The notes below the pieces were generated by a model that worked only from the letters and a program-made list of their open reading frames with translations, was not told the DNA's origin and did no database searches. A program made the position numbers and the translations under genes. From Ahaetulla prasina (lineage: Eukaryota > Chordata > Lepidosauria > Squamata > Colubridae), in assembly GCF_028640845.1 (NCBI RefSeq), contig NC_080543.1:14231858-14295857 (forward strand): 64,000 nt of DNA, given 5' to 3'. Positions within the stretch are counted from its first letter, which is position 1. Each line of letters starts with the position of its first letter. Positions 9,266 through 18,444 of the stretch are shown here, piece by piece.

Positions 9266-9886
9266 TAAGAGTCTAAAAACTGGAGTACCTGTTATATCAG
9301 TTACTTTCAATCTCTCACTCTGGATAGCCTCCCACAGAAATCTTCCCTTGATTATTAAATCCACGTTTTTCATCCAACCCGTAAAATTTATCTGGTGGAC
9401 AGTCAAAATGCATTCTGCCACAACTTTTAATGCTCATACCAATGGAGCTTGGAATTGCAAAATGTAGATTTTTCATATCGACTAGACCGCTCAGTGAAAC
9501 TATGAATATGTGTGGATGTTTCAATGCAAGCTTTTTCTGAGCCACTCTGAAACTGAAAAATGTCCAGACATCGCTAACTGAACACAAATTACAAGGCCAA
9601 ATAACAAAATAGACAATCAGCATTCAGATCTGATGTAACAGGGTTTCTCCAGAATTATTAAAGAAGCAACCAAAATGCATAAACATCCAAATAATTCAGG
9701 GAGGAAGGACATCAGCTGTTAACGATGAGGCTGTGAGCAATTGGCTAGGGGTATTCTGAATGCAAGCAAGGTACAGATATCTTCTGCTAGCTTCGGATCT
9801 GCTACAAAGAAACTTAGAACCAAAAAGCTGGAATTGTTTGCATGCAAACCTACATCTTCTTTCTAGCCTTTGAAAACCTCTCTCTG
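9266..9886. other. Unassigned DNA with a weak minus-strand open frame
   Basis: A minus-strand frame (9623 to 9315) stays open for about 100 codons but shows no family I recognise. The rest is single-copy-like. I do not call a gene. Confidence 0.3.
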
Positions 9887-10097
9887 ACTAAAGCAACCAA
9901 GACGATTAGGGGACTGGAAGCTAAAACATGAAGAATGGTTGCAGGAACTGGGCATGGCTAGTCTAGTGAGAAGGACCAGGGGAGACATGATAACAGTGTT
10001 CCAATATTTGAGGGGCTGCCTCAGAGAGGAAGGGGTCAAGTTATTTTCCAAGGCACCTAAAGGCCAGACAAGGAATAATGGATGGAAATTGATCACA
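9887..10097 (+). mobile_element. CR1 LINE fragment
   Basis: Matches the CR1 segment encoding RTRGDMITVFQYLRGC and EEGVKLFSKAPK, starting AAGCAACCAAGACGATTAGG. Truncated at GGATGGAAATTGATCA. Confidence 0.85.
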
Positions 10098-10240
10098 TAC
10101 CCACTGATCACTGATCACCGGCTGAATACCACTACTGGATCTAGTGATATAAGGCACCAGGCTAGAAACTGGGAGATAGTGAGTTCCAGTCCTACCTTAA
10201 GCACGATAACCAGCTGGGTGATTTTGGGCTGACCATTCTG
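10098..10240 (+). mobile_element. tRNA-like SINE fragment, family uncertain
   Basis: Contains GGCACCAGGCTAGAAACTGG, GAGTTCCAGTCCTACCTTA (B-box-like) and GGGTGATTTTGGGCTGACC. This word order resembles vertebrate MIR/CORE-type SINEs. A probable antisense part of the same family is at 12237-12350. Identification is tentative. Confidence 0.4.
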
Positions 10241-10729
10241 TCTCATGTTTTGTTGTTGTTGTTGTTTTTGTATAAATGAAGGAGAATGTTCTCCACCATT
10301 TTAAGTCAAATCACATTGCCATTAACTCTCTATTGAGTCCGTAACTTTGTATTTGACTCTCATTTTTCTCTTTTTCTCCCTTGCAATCATGCTTCTGAAG
10401 GGTAAATCGGATGCAAGTGCTGGTGATTGGTAACTGATTGGTTGATTTTTATCAGTAACACGTTCTAATGCAGCCCTGTATCTCTGATACAGTCAGTGAT
10501 TAAGGAAAAGTATCACAACTAAAAATAAAGCGGAAATAATAAAAAGATGCCACAGATGATAGCATTGGAGGAAGAAGCTTGGGACCTAAAAATTAAAATG
10601 TTTTGGGTTTTTTTACAGTTACCCAAAGCTCTTTATGTTATTGAAACAGGGATGGCAAAGTTAGAGAAGCAAGATCCTAAAGTGGAGAAGTTCACCAGAG
10701 ATTATCATACAGTTACCAAGGAATTCAAC
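10241..10729. other. Unassigned DNA; short coding-like segment at its end
   Basis: Contains a GTT repeat near 10250. From 10607 a polypyrimidine-acag precedes an open stretch encoding LPKALYVIETGMAKLEKQ and DPKVEKFTRDYHTVTKEFN, then the solo LTR begins. Without the LTR the frame would meet TGA at once. I do not recognise the peptide. Confidence 0.3.
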
Positions 10730-11238
10730 TGTTGTGCCTCGCCCGCCCTCCTCTCCGCAGCCGGGCCCCTCCCATCTCCTGCTATCTGAGCCAGAGACTG
10801 ATAGTGAAGAAGAATGGCCTGGCATGCCTCCAGCCCCCAGCCCTAGCACCATGCCCGGACAGAATGAGCAAACAAACCTCCCTCCTACAGCGTGTGAGCA
10901 TGAAGCCAGCCACGAGCTAGAAGTGCCGGCAGCTGAGCAGGAAGATGAAAAGTGGACAGATCCCCGCTTCCGGAGAATGGAGAGGCGACGTCAGCAAAAG
11001 GAAGGGAGGGGCAGGCCTGGATAAGTGCTGAGTCATGGAGCCACACCCCATGGCCTATATAAAGGATCTGCTTTTTGGCATTCTTTGAGTCAGGCAAAGT
11101 CTCATCTGGTTGCTGAAGTCATACCTTGGATTCCTGCCTGAACTCTGACAGGAATTTGGCAAAGCTGCAGAGGCTTCGTGGCCACGCTTGATACAGACTT
11201 CCCAGACCCGGCCATCAGAGGAGGAGTGGGACACGACA
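10730..11238 (+). mobile_element. Solo LTR, family 2, with embedded reading frame
   Basis: 509 bp, TGTTGTGCCTCGCC…GGGACACGACA, perfect 5-bp TSD TCAAC (10725-10729 and 11239-11243). The TATA box is GCCTATATAAAGGAT near 11053. A frame open from LTR base 2 runs 98 codons to a stop ending at 11024. Its end reads DPRFRRMERRRQQKEGRGRP, and the upstream part is Pro/Glu rich. The same frame is kept in the copies at 17831 and 46695. There is no ATG at the start, so in a full element it would be read through from upstream sequence or use a non-ATG or spliced start. Confidence 0.88.
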
Positions 11239-11292
11239 TCAACTGAAGCTGTTTAGGATAAGAGAATCTCTGTACAAACCTCTTTTGATACG

Positions 11293-11648
11293 TAAGGTAA
11301 AGGTTCCCCTTGCATATATGTGCTAGTCGTTCCTGACTCTAGGAGGCGATGCTCATCTCTGTTTCAAAGTCAAAGAGCCAGCGCTGTTCGAAGACGTCTC
11401 CATGGTCATGTGGCTGGCATGACTCAATGCCAGAGGTGCATGGAACACTGTTACCTTCTCACCAAAGGTGGTCCCTATTTTTCTACTTGCATTTTTTACG
11501 TGCTTTCAAACTGCTAGGTTGGCAGAAGCTGGGACAAGTAACGGGAGCTCACCCCGTTATGCGGCAGCACTAGGGATTCGAACCGCTGAACTGCCGACCT
11601 TTCAATCAACAAGCTCAGCATCTTAGCCTCTGAGCCACTGCGTCCCCC
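11293..11648 (-). mobile_element. SINE-A copy
   Basis: Minus strand, from GGTAAAGGTTCCCCTTGCAT to GAGCCACTGCGTCCCC. The head carries GGTTCGAATCCCTAG on the minus strand. No clear flanking duplication. Confidence 0.85.
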
Positions 11649-11726
11649 TATTACCTACTATACCTACTAGATACCTACTAGAAGGTAAAATATATACCAC
11701 ATAATAAGAGAAACATTTGTCTACCT

Positions 11727-11842
11727 CACGGATGCCAAACTCGCGGTGTCGTGTTGCTGTCACATGATTGTATTGCAACATTTTTTTCCTTCGTGGAGCT
11801 GGAGTGGGCGTGGCCTGTGCATGATGCATCCGGCCCACTTCA
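11727..11842. mobile_element. hAT element fragment (GTCAAACTC family)
   Basis: Reads CGGATGCCAAACTCGCGGTG and later GATGCATCCGGCCCAC, as in the copy at 58847-58982, but the right terminus (GAGTTTGACAGCCCTG) is missing. Confidence 0.6.
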
Positions 11843-11848
11843 ACTGAT

Positions 11849-12120
11849 GCTAAATAAGAAACTTATGTACCTGTTCCAACTTACCTACAAATTCAATTTA
11901 AAGCTAGATTTAGCAATGGATCTTGTTTGTAACCCAGGAACTGCCTGTATGGCAAAGATATAAATAGTCACATTCTCTTCAGTTCCGGATCAAAGGATCT
12001 AATACTGCTTTTCACTTCAGTTTCTTGGAATATTTTGATTTTATTTTTTATTAGTTTATTTTCTTTATAAATAACTCAAGGCAGCTATCATTTCCAACAC
12101 CTGTTCCACTTTCTATTTTA
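11849..12120. other. Unassigned DNA
   Basis: AT-rich, nothing recognised. Confidence 0.35.
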
Positions 12121-12236
12121 AGATGAGAATTGGGCAACCATTTGTCTGAAATGGTACAGGATTTCCTTCCTGAGAAAGGGAGTTGGACTAGAAGACCTCT
12201 AAGGTCCCTTCCAACTCTGTTATTCTAATTCTATTT
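12121..12236 (+). mobile_element. CR1 3' end fragment
   Basis: GGGCAACCATTTGTCTGAAA through CCTTCCAACTCTGTTATTC, the CR1 C-terminal codons and UTR. Confidence 0.8.
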
Positions 12237-12350
12237 TTCTCACAACAACCCCATGAAGTAGGCTGATCTGAGAAAGAGGGATTGTCCAAAAATCACCCTT
12301 CTGGCTTTCTTGAGGCAGGACTAGAATTCCCTGTCTCCTAGTTTTTAGCT
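12237..12350 (-). mobile_element. MIR/CORE-like SINE fragment
   Basis: Reads CTCACAACAACCCCATGAAG and AGGACTAGAATTCCCTGTCT. On the minus strand this is GGGAATTCTAGTCCTGCC followed by a CCACCCAGC-less variant of a tRNA-like SINE. A short related piece is at 59093-59130. Tentative. Confidence 0.4.
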
Positions 12351-12768
12351 TTTAAAGCTGGAAATATACAGTAATTGTAGCAGAACTAATATAATTTGAC
12401 CTATCTACATATCACCTAGCTTGCACTAAGGACTGAAGTGCATGCTACATCACAGTATAGGTTCTATTTTGGGGCTATATCACTTTATAATGCTGAAATG
12501 TTCTTCCCACCTAGACAAACTTCTTGCATGCTGCAAATTCATCAGGAGAGAGAGAGAAAAAAGGACCATGTTAACTTCCCCCCTATAGCAACAATTTTTC
12601 CATGTGAAAATGAATGTTGTCTTTCTTCTCTGTTTTTTTAACATAAGATGACATTCAAACCAGACGAGGCATTCACATACTGGACCAAACGTTTCAGCGG
12701 CAATGGTGAGCGAGCAAGTGCTGTCCAGCATGCATGTGGCGTCAGAAAACTCAGATAATCACACGCGC

Positions 12769-13055
12769 CAGAGGTGGGATTTCAGCAGGTTCTGACCAGT
12801 TCTGGAGAACCAGTAGCGAAAATTTTGAGTAGTTCGGAGAACCGGTAGTAAAAATTCTGACTGGCCCCGCCCACATCTATTCTCTGCCTCCCAGCTGATT
12901 AGGAGGAAATGGAGATTTTATAGTATCCTTCCCCTGGTGTGGGGTGGGAATGGAGATTTTACAGTATCCTTCCCATGCCACTCCCACCAAGTGATGCCAC
13001 GCCTACTAAGCCACACCCACAGAACCTCTGGTAACATTTTTTGAAACCCACCACT
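12769..13055. mobile_element. Non-autonomous hAT element (CAGAGGTGGG termini)
   Basis: Starts CAGAGGTGGGATTTCAGCAG and ends TTGAAACCCACCACTG. It is the same family as 43826-44100 and 52524-52853, which have clear 8-bp duplications. The duplication here is not clear. Confidence 0.8.
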
Positions 13056-13891
13056 GGCGCGTGCCGTCCACACATGCATGCAACGTCAAACAACACAGCA
13101 ATTCTCTTACACGTGGCATCAGCACATGTGTGTGACATCAAAAACACAGCGATATAGGACAGGATTGCGCCCAGGCCCCACCCACAAGTCGCCATTACTG
13201 ATTCGCCTCAACTGATCCAAACTGGTTGAATTCAAGAATTCAATTCAATTCAACCTCTTCAAGACCAACCTTTCTTCAGAGAGATCTAGAAAGCTATCAG
13301 CAGACATATTTGGGGCTGATCAAAACCCCACATGTTTGATCAATCCCTAAGGTCACGTTCTCAAATTTATGAGCTGTACAATCTTTACTTGCAAAAAGTC
13401 TCTGGAATGTTCTGAATCTTAAACCTTTATGGCTGAGATAACCTAGCTGATCGGGATTTACAGCCATTAATTCAATAAATGAGGTTGAAAAGATAGCGCT
13501 GATTTTAAAACCTCTAGCTTTTCGATGGAACTATTTTTCAATCATTTCTCTCCTATAAAGATTGGCACCCGTGTAAACCTAAGCACACGACAAACGTTGT
13601 GTGTGTAATAATAACGATGCCAATGAAAACGAGAAGGGTTTTTGCCAACTTTTAGCTCTTTCAAGTTACTGTATACATGGATGATGCTATCCCCTTATGG
13701 GGTAAACAGCTTGATGAAAAGTGGAAAAGAAAAAAAAAAGGAGTAAGGAAGAGAAACCAAGCAAATTAAAAGTGTGTGGGTTGTTTTTTTTTTTAAGGAA
13801 ACTGGCTGCAGAAATGTGTCTATTTTCCATATTTGGAGATGCAGAGGTTCCCCCTAATTTTATTTCAAAAACCTTAAATGTGACATCATAG
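13056..13891. other. Single-copy-like DNA
   Basis: The first 150 bp are rich in alternating CATGCATGC-type words. The rest has no recognised repeat. No gene is supported. Confidence 0.4.
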
Positions 13892-14247
13892 CAGTGGTGA
13901 AATGTAAAATTTGTTACTACCGGTTCTGGCTTGGAGGGGGGGGTAGTGTGACTGGGTGGGCATGGCAACTTTTTTTTTTTTACTTTTAAAAGCATTTTTT
14001 CTACAACCTCTTCAGTTGAAGAGGTTGTAAAAAATGCTTTTAAAAGGCTCTGATGATCCCAGCTGAGCTGCACAATCATCAGAGGCCTTTTTTTTTACTT
14101 TTAAAAGCATTTTTTCGGCCGAAGAAAAAATGCTTTTAAAAGTAAAAAAAAAAAGGCCTCTGATGATCGCACGGCTCAGCTGGGCATGGGGAGGGGGCAG
14201 GGATTTTTGCTACCGGTTCTCTGAACCACCCTCCACCATCACTACTG
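13892..14247. mobile_element. hAT element with two long internal hairpins
   Basis: Starts CAGTGGTGAAATGTAAAAT and ends CACTACTG. Inside, two hairpins: about 13980-14046 (arms CTTTTAAAAGCATTTTTT and its inverse, plus ACAACCTCTTCA and its inverse) and about 14084-14155 (arms of about 30 bp around CGGCCG). The related element at 32923-33433 has the same architecture. No transposase. The flanking duplication is unclear here. Confidence 0.75.
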
Positions 14248-14408
14248 AATCGGGCGATCCGATTATGCTCTGTAATGCATAATTATGTTGATTGTACAGG
14301 TAGTTTTCGACTTACAACAGTTTGTTTAGTGATCAGTTACAATGACGCTAGAAAAAAAGCAATTTATGAACATTTTTCACAGTTGCAACTTTTGCATCAT
14401 CCCCCTAT

Positions 14409-14640
14409 GCGCCACGGTGGTGCAGTGGTTAGAATGCAGTACTGCAGGCTACTTCTGCTGACTGCCGGCTGACTGCAATTTGGCAGTTCAAATCTCACCA
14501 AGCTGACTCAGCTTCCATCCTTCCAAGATGCGTAAAATGAGGGCCCAAATTGTTGGGGGCAATATGCTAACTCTGAAAAACCGCTTAGAGAGGGCTGTAA
14601 AGCGCTTAAAGCGGTATATAAGTCTAAGTGCTATTGCTAT
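14409..14640 (+). mobile_element. Sauria-type tRNA SINE
   Basis: The head GCCACGGTGGTGCAGTGGTT contains the A box, followed by GGCAGTTCAAATCTCACC (B box). The body reads AAATTGTTGGGGGCAATATG and ends GCGGTATATAAGTCTAAGTG then CTATTGCTAT. This matches the Sauria SINE of squamates as I know it. A second copy is at 62168-62378. Confidence 0.8.
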
Positions 14641-14905
14641 TTTTTTTTTTTTTGTTTACATTTATACCCCGCCCTTCTCCGAAGACTCAGGGCGGCTTAC
14701 AATGTATAGGGCAATAGTCTCATTCTATTTGTATATATTTACAAAGTCAACTTATTGCCCCCCCAACAATCTGGGTCCTCATTTTACCTACCTTATAAAG
14801 GATGGAAGGCTGAGTCAACCTTGGGCCGGGCTCGAACCTGCAGTAATTGCAGGCTTTGTGTTCTTAATAACAGGCCTTACCAGGCAGAGCTAAACCGGCC
14901 CTATT
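14641..14905 (-). mobile_element. tRNA-derived SINE with L2-like tail (SINE-B)
   Basis: On the minus strand the head has GGTTCGAGCCCGGCCC (B box), then AATGAGGACCCAGATTGTTG, and the tail GCCGCCCTGAGTCTTCGGAG followed by AAGGGCGGGGTATAAATG. The tail matches the 3' end of L2 LINEs in this window. The duplication (C)TATTGCTAT at both sides shows insertion into the tail of the Sauria SINE. Confidence 0.85.
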
Positions 14906-15227
14906 GCTATGACCATGTGATCAAAATTCAGATACTTGGCAACTGATTCATATTTATGACGGTGGAAGTGCCCTGTGATCGCTTGATAACCTTCGGACAA
15001 GCAAAGTCAATGGGGAAGCCAGATTCACTTAACAACCAGTTTACTGACTCATCAACTGCAGTGATTCACTTAACAACTGGGGCAAGGAAGGTCATAAAAT
15101 GGAATTAAACTCACTTAGCAAACGTCTCTCTTAACAACAGAAATGTTGAGCTCAAATTATGCTCGAAAGTCAAAGACTACCTGTGTAGAAATTTCCACCA
15201 TTATCACATTAATAATCTTATATATAT

Positions 15228-15450
15228 ATATGTATGTATATGTGTATAGGTCTTTGGTTGTTCGGGTTTTCTCCCGCGTAAAATTGGAAGTGTCTTGGCG
15301 ACGTTTCGACGAAGTCTCATTCGTCATCTTCAGGCTTCAGCTTCGTGCTTCTGTGAGCAATGTGTGATCGCAGCTGTTTCTTCCTTTTAACATATTCCTT
15401 TTGTATATGTGTGTATATATATGTGTGTGTGTGTGTGTATAATTTGAATA
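15228..15450. repeat. TA/TG-rich microsatellites around a Penelope-like piece
   Basis: TATATG-type repeats at 15222-15250 and TG/TATATG repeats at 15403-15440. They flank the fragment at 15246-15372. Confidence 0.85.
15246..15372 (-). mobile_element. Penelope-like element fragment
   Basis: The plus strand reads GGGTTTTCTCCCGCGTAAAA, TGTCTTGGCGACGTTTCGAC and TCATTCGTCATCTTCAGGC. The minus strand GACGAATGAGAC…GTCGAAACGTCGCC resembles the hammerhead-like core found in pseudo-LTRs of Penelope-like retroelements. No reverse transcriptase part remains. Family assignment is inferred. Confidence 0.5.
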
Positions 15451-15832
15451 ATCTTTGACACTGTTGCAATGTCTTTTTGAGAGGCCTGAGAATAATTTCT
15501 TGCTGAACTAAATTCACTTTTAGATCATGAGAAACATTTCTAACATTCATTAAAACCTGATGGCATATATTAATATAGGGGACCCTAGTTCTCAATTTCC
15601 CAATTTCTATGAAATAGATTTTTCATTTTTTTAAAAAAAACCGTTAATCATAATTAAATGACAATTTAAGTAAAGCTCTTCTCTAATACAATCAACACCT
15701 TTGAGTTTCGATGGTCATGAGGACGTTGAAGGCAAACAATGTGTGGTTGTTTTAATTATAAGTGTTATTAACACCAAACTTTGCGGTGGGGTCCATTCTA
15801 ATACTAAATTTAAAAGGCTGTATCAAAGAGAT
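15451..15832. other. AT-rich unassigned DNA
   Basis: No recognised repeat or coding frame. Confidence 0.35.
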
Positions 15833-16178
15833 AGGGATGCAGTGGCTCAGTGGCTAAGATCCTGAGCTTTTCGATCGGAAGGTCGGCAGTTCAGCGGTTC
15901 GAATCCCTAGCGCCGCGTAATGGGATGAGCTCCCGTTACTTGTCCCAGCTTCTGCCAACCTAGCAGTTTGAAAGTACATAAAAAATGCAAGTAGAAAACT
16001 AGGGACCACTTTTCATGGGAAGGTAACAGCATTCCGTGCACCTTTGGCGTTGAGTCATGCCGGCCACATGACCACGGAGACGTCTTCGGACAGCGCTGGC
16101 TCTTCGGCTTTGAAACGGAGTTCCCCCTAGAGTCGGGAACGACTAGCACAAATGTGCGAGGGGAACCTTTACCTTTTC
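15833..16178 (+). mobile_element. SINE-A copy, near full length
   Basis: Plus strand: A box TGGCTCAGTGG, B box GGTTCGAATCC, the central AGACGTCTTCGGACAGCGCT block, and the 3' end AGTCGGGAACGACTAGCAC then AACCTTTACCTTTT. The canonical promoter boxes are intact, so the head would suit RNA polymerase III, but no terminator or activity can be inferred. Confidence 0.9.
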
Positions 16179-16302
16179 AAAAATGAGCACAACATTTTGA
16201 GCTTTTGAGCACAACAAAAACCAAAAGTAGGATAGTATGCACATTTTAAAAGTTACTTTAAATCAGGGGAAGATGCATTAGAAGCTTGTGTGTGGGTTAA
16301 CT

Positions 16303-16540
16303 GGGCCGGAGTAGCTCACGAGGTAAGACGCTGGGCCTGTGCTCTGCTGAGGTGGGCAGCTTGGCGGCTCGATTCCTGTGAGCGAATAAGCTGCATAGGG
16401 ACAAGAAAGGAGTCTCCTTCAAATGCCTACCAGCATTCAGGAATCCCGCGGGTAAAGATAACACTGCCCAAAAAATTCCTTTCACAGAGGCAGCCAGCCA
16501 CCTCGGTGATCCCTGGCCAACACGTGCCATACGCTTTTTA
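16303..16540 (+). mobile_element. tRNA-derived SINE of a third type
   Basis: The head GGCCGGAGTAGCTCACGAGG has an A box (TAGCTCACGAGG), and GGCGGCTCGATTCCTGTGAG is a B box (GGCTCGATTCC) about 50 bp on. The tail reads GCATTCAGGAATCCCGCGGG. Seen once here. No terminal duplication was found. Confidence 0.6.
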
Positions 16541-16699
16541 AAAATATGTGTTTGTGAAGCCCCTGTTGTGCTCTTTATTATTGTGGTTGTTTTTCATTCC
16601 GGGCTGTTATGTGTAACTGTCGTATTTTTAATGGTTTCAACTGTATAATTCTAAGTTACCTAGTTTTTTGAAATGGGTGGCCACAGTATTATTTACAGT

Positions 16700-16782
16700 A
16701 TATATATCTGCCTGCCTGCCTGCCTGTCTAGCTACAGTATCTATCTGTATCTCTGTATCATCTTCTATCTATCTATCTACAG

Positions 16783-16846
<64 letters not shown>

Positions 16847-17176
16847 ATCTATCTATCTACCTATCTCAGGGATGAAATCCAGCAGGTTCTGACAGATTCT
16901 GGAGAATTGATAGTGGAAATTTTGAGTAGTTCTGAGAACTGGCAAATACCACCTCTGGCTGGTCCCAGAGTGGGGAGGGAATGGGGATTTTGCAGTATCC
17001 TTCCCCTGCCATGCCCACCAAGCCACGCCCACCAAATTGGTAGTAAAAAAAATTGGATTTCACCACTGATCCATCTATCTACTGTATCTATCTATATATC
17101 TATCTACAATATCTATCTATATCTTTGTATCGTCTGTCTGTCTGTCTGTCTGTCTACTGTATATATCTATCTGCAA

Positions 17177-17212
<36 letters not shown>

Positions 17213-17252
17213 ATCTATCCATCCATCCATCCATCCATCCATCCATCTACAG

Positions 17253-17308
<56 letters not shown>

Positions 17309-17312
17309 ATTT
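16700..17312. repeat. ATCT/CTGT tetranucleotide array (Bkm-like), split by a hAT element
   Basis: Arrays of CTGCC (16708-16727), ATCT (16768-16845), ATCT/CTGT (17075-17155), ATCT (17175-17212), ATCC (17213-17245) and ATCT (17255-17307). On the other strand these are GATA and GACA repeats. A hAT element occupies 16867-17069. Confidence 0.95.
16867..17069. mobile_element. Non-autonomous hAT element inside a microsatellite
   Basis: Starts CAGGGATGAAATCCAGCAGG and ends TTGGATTTCACCACTG. The flanks ACCTATCT / ATCCATCT fit a degraded 8-bp duplication, as expected in a mutable array. Confidence 0.85.
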
Positions 17313-17315
17313 GTC

Positions 17316-17830
17316 ATATTTCTTAACCACTCATCTCCCTAGGAGATTAATTATATTTTATTACCGGTATGAATATTAATGATACTATAATAATGACATT
17401 ATTAGATATTGCTAATGAAATGCTTGGGAAATGTTGTAGTTTTGTTTTTAAAAAAAAATCTATTTCCCCAATATACATATAGACACACACACACACACGC
17501 ACACCCCCAACTAAAAAATGCTGCCTTATTAATATGAATAATAACGCTAACCAGACTTTTGCAATTTTTCCCCACCCGCACCAGCCTCCGTATCACTGTC
17601 TCACTTTTCATATCGCGAGTTCTGCCTTGTATGTCAGGCAAAAGATTCCTTTGAATGCATTCTCTCAAACAAGACCTAACATTTTTCTTCGTGCAATCTG
17701 TCCACTGGGATTACGTGTGGGGGAGGGTGTAAGCCTAACTCAGCTGGAACCCCAGAATATGTGACACAGCGATCACTTTCAAGCTGTGCTCCAGAAAGAA
17801 CTTTGGAAGCTTAGCAGGGATTCCTTAAGG
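17316..17830. other. Unassigned DNA with a short CA repeat
   Basis: CA repeat at about 17484-17505. The rest is single-copy-like. No gene. Confidence 0.4.
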
Positions 17831-18356
17831 TGTCGTGTCCCACTGCTCCGCTGATGACCGGGTCAGGGAAATCCGAATCAGGCGTGCCTCTGCAGCTCTG
17901 CCAAAATCCTAGCAAAGTTCTCAAGGCAGGCAGGAGACCAGAAAGTGACTTCAGCAAGATATGTTAGACTTTGCCTGACTCAGAGAATGCCAGAAAGCAG
18001 ATCCTTTATATAGGCCATGGGGTGTGGCTCCATGACTCAGCACTTATCCAGGCCTGCCCCTCCCTTCCTTCTGTCGCCGCTGCCTATCAATTCTTCTGAA
18101 GCGAGGATCTCTCCAGGCTCCAGCTGTTGGTAATTGACCTTCCTCAGGCTCACATGCTGTGAGGGAGGGGGAGGGGTCTAGTTGCTCCGTTTGCCTGGGC
18201 ATGGAACCAGAGCTGGGGGCTGGAGGTACTTCTTCCTCCTCAGCCTGTCTGGGCATGGAGCCAGGGCTGGGGCCGGGAGGCATACTAGAACATTCCTCAG
18301 CATTCGGAAGCAGATAAGAAGGCCCCGGCTGCAGTGAAAGCGGGCGAGACACAACA
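17831..18356 (-). mobile_element. Solo LTR, family 2, with embedded reading frame
   Basis: 526 bp on the minus strand, TGTTGTGTCTCGCC…ACACGACA, with perfect 5-bp TSD TAAGG (17826-17830 and 18357-18361). The minus-strand TATA is GCCTATATAAAGGATC near 18005-18020. A frame open from LTR base 2 (18355) runs to a stop ending at 18044, about 103 codons: Pro/Glu-rich, with two in-tandem copies of a PPGPSPGSMPRQAEEEE-like unit, and ending DPRFRRIDRQRRQKEGRGRP. The single-unit copy at 10730 shows the difference is a whole number of codons. No internal retroviral region. Confidence 0.9.
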
Positions 18357-18444
18357 TAAGGAGAAGATCAGAAATGGTTGGCAAAGCTCCTTTAGCGTAA
18401 CAGTTTGTCTGCTACTCGCTTAACGATCTTTCTTTTCTTTTCTT

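Larger units (their letters stand above)
14297..15187 (-). mobile_element. Tigger-like MITE hosting two nested SINEs
   Basis: The left part CAGGTAGTTTTCGACTTACA runs to about 14400 and the right part ACCATGTGATCAAAATTCAG runs from 14909 to the inverse terminus AAGACTACCTG. Between them lie a Sauria-type SINE and, inside its tail, a second SINE on the other strand. The MITE is the oldest of the three. Confidence 0.8.

Noticed and set aside
9315..9623. Minus-strand frame of 102 codons as a host exon
   Set aside because: No recognised domain, no splice or start context, and it runs near a SINE; kept only as unassigned DNA.
15850..15905. tRNA gene suggested by perfect A and B boxes
   Set aside because: The boxes belong to the SINE-A head; the sequence continues into a SINE body and no cloverleaf with acceptor stem forms. 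The same applies to the other SINE heads.
16668..17379. Frames with YLSIYLS repeats near 16.7-17.4 kb and 23.3-23.9 kb
   Set aside because: Translation of ATCT/GATA arrays.
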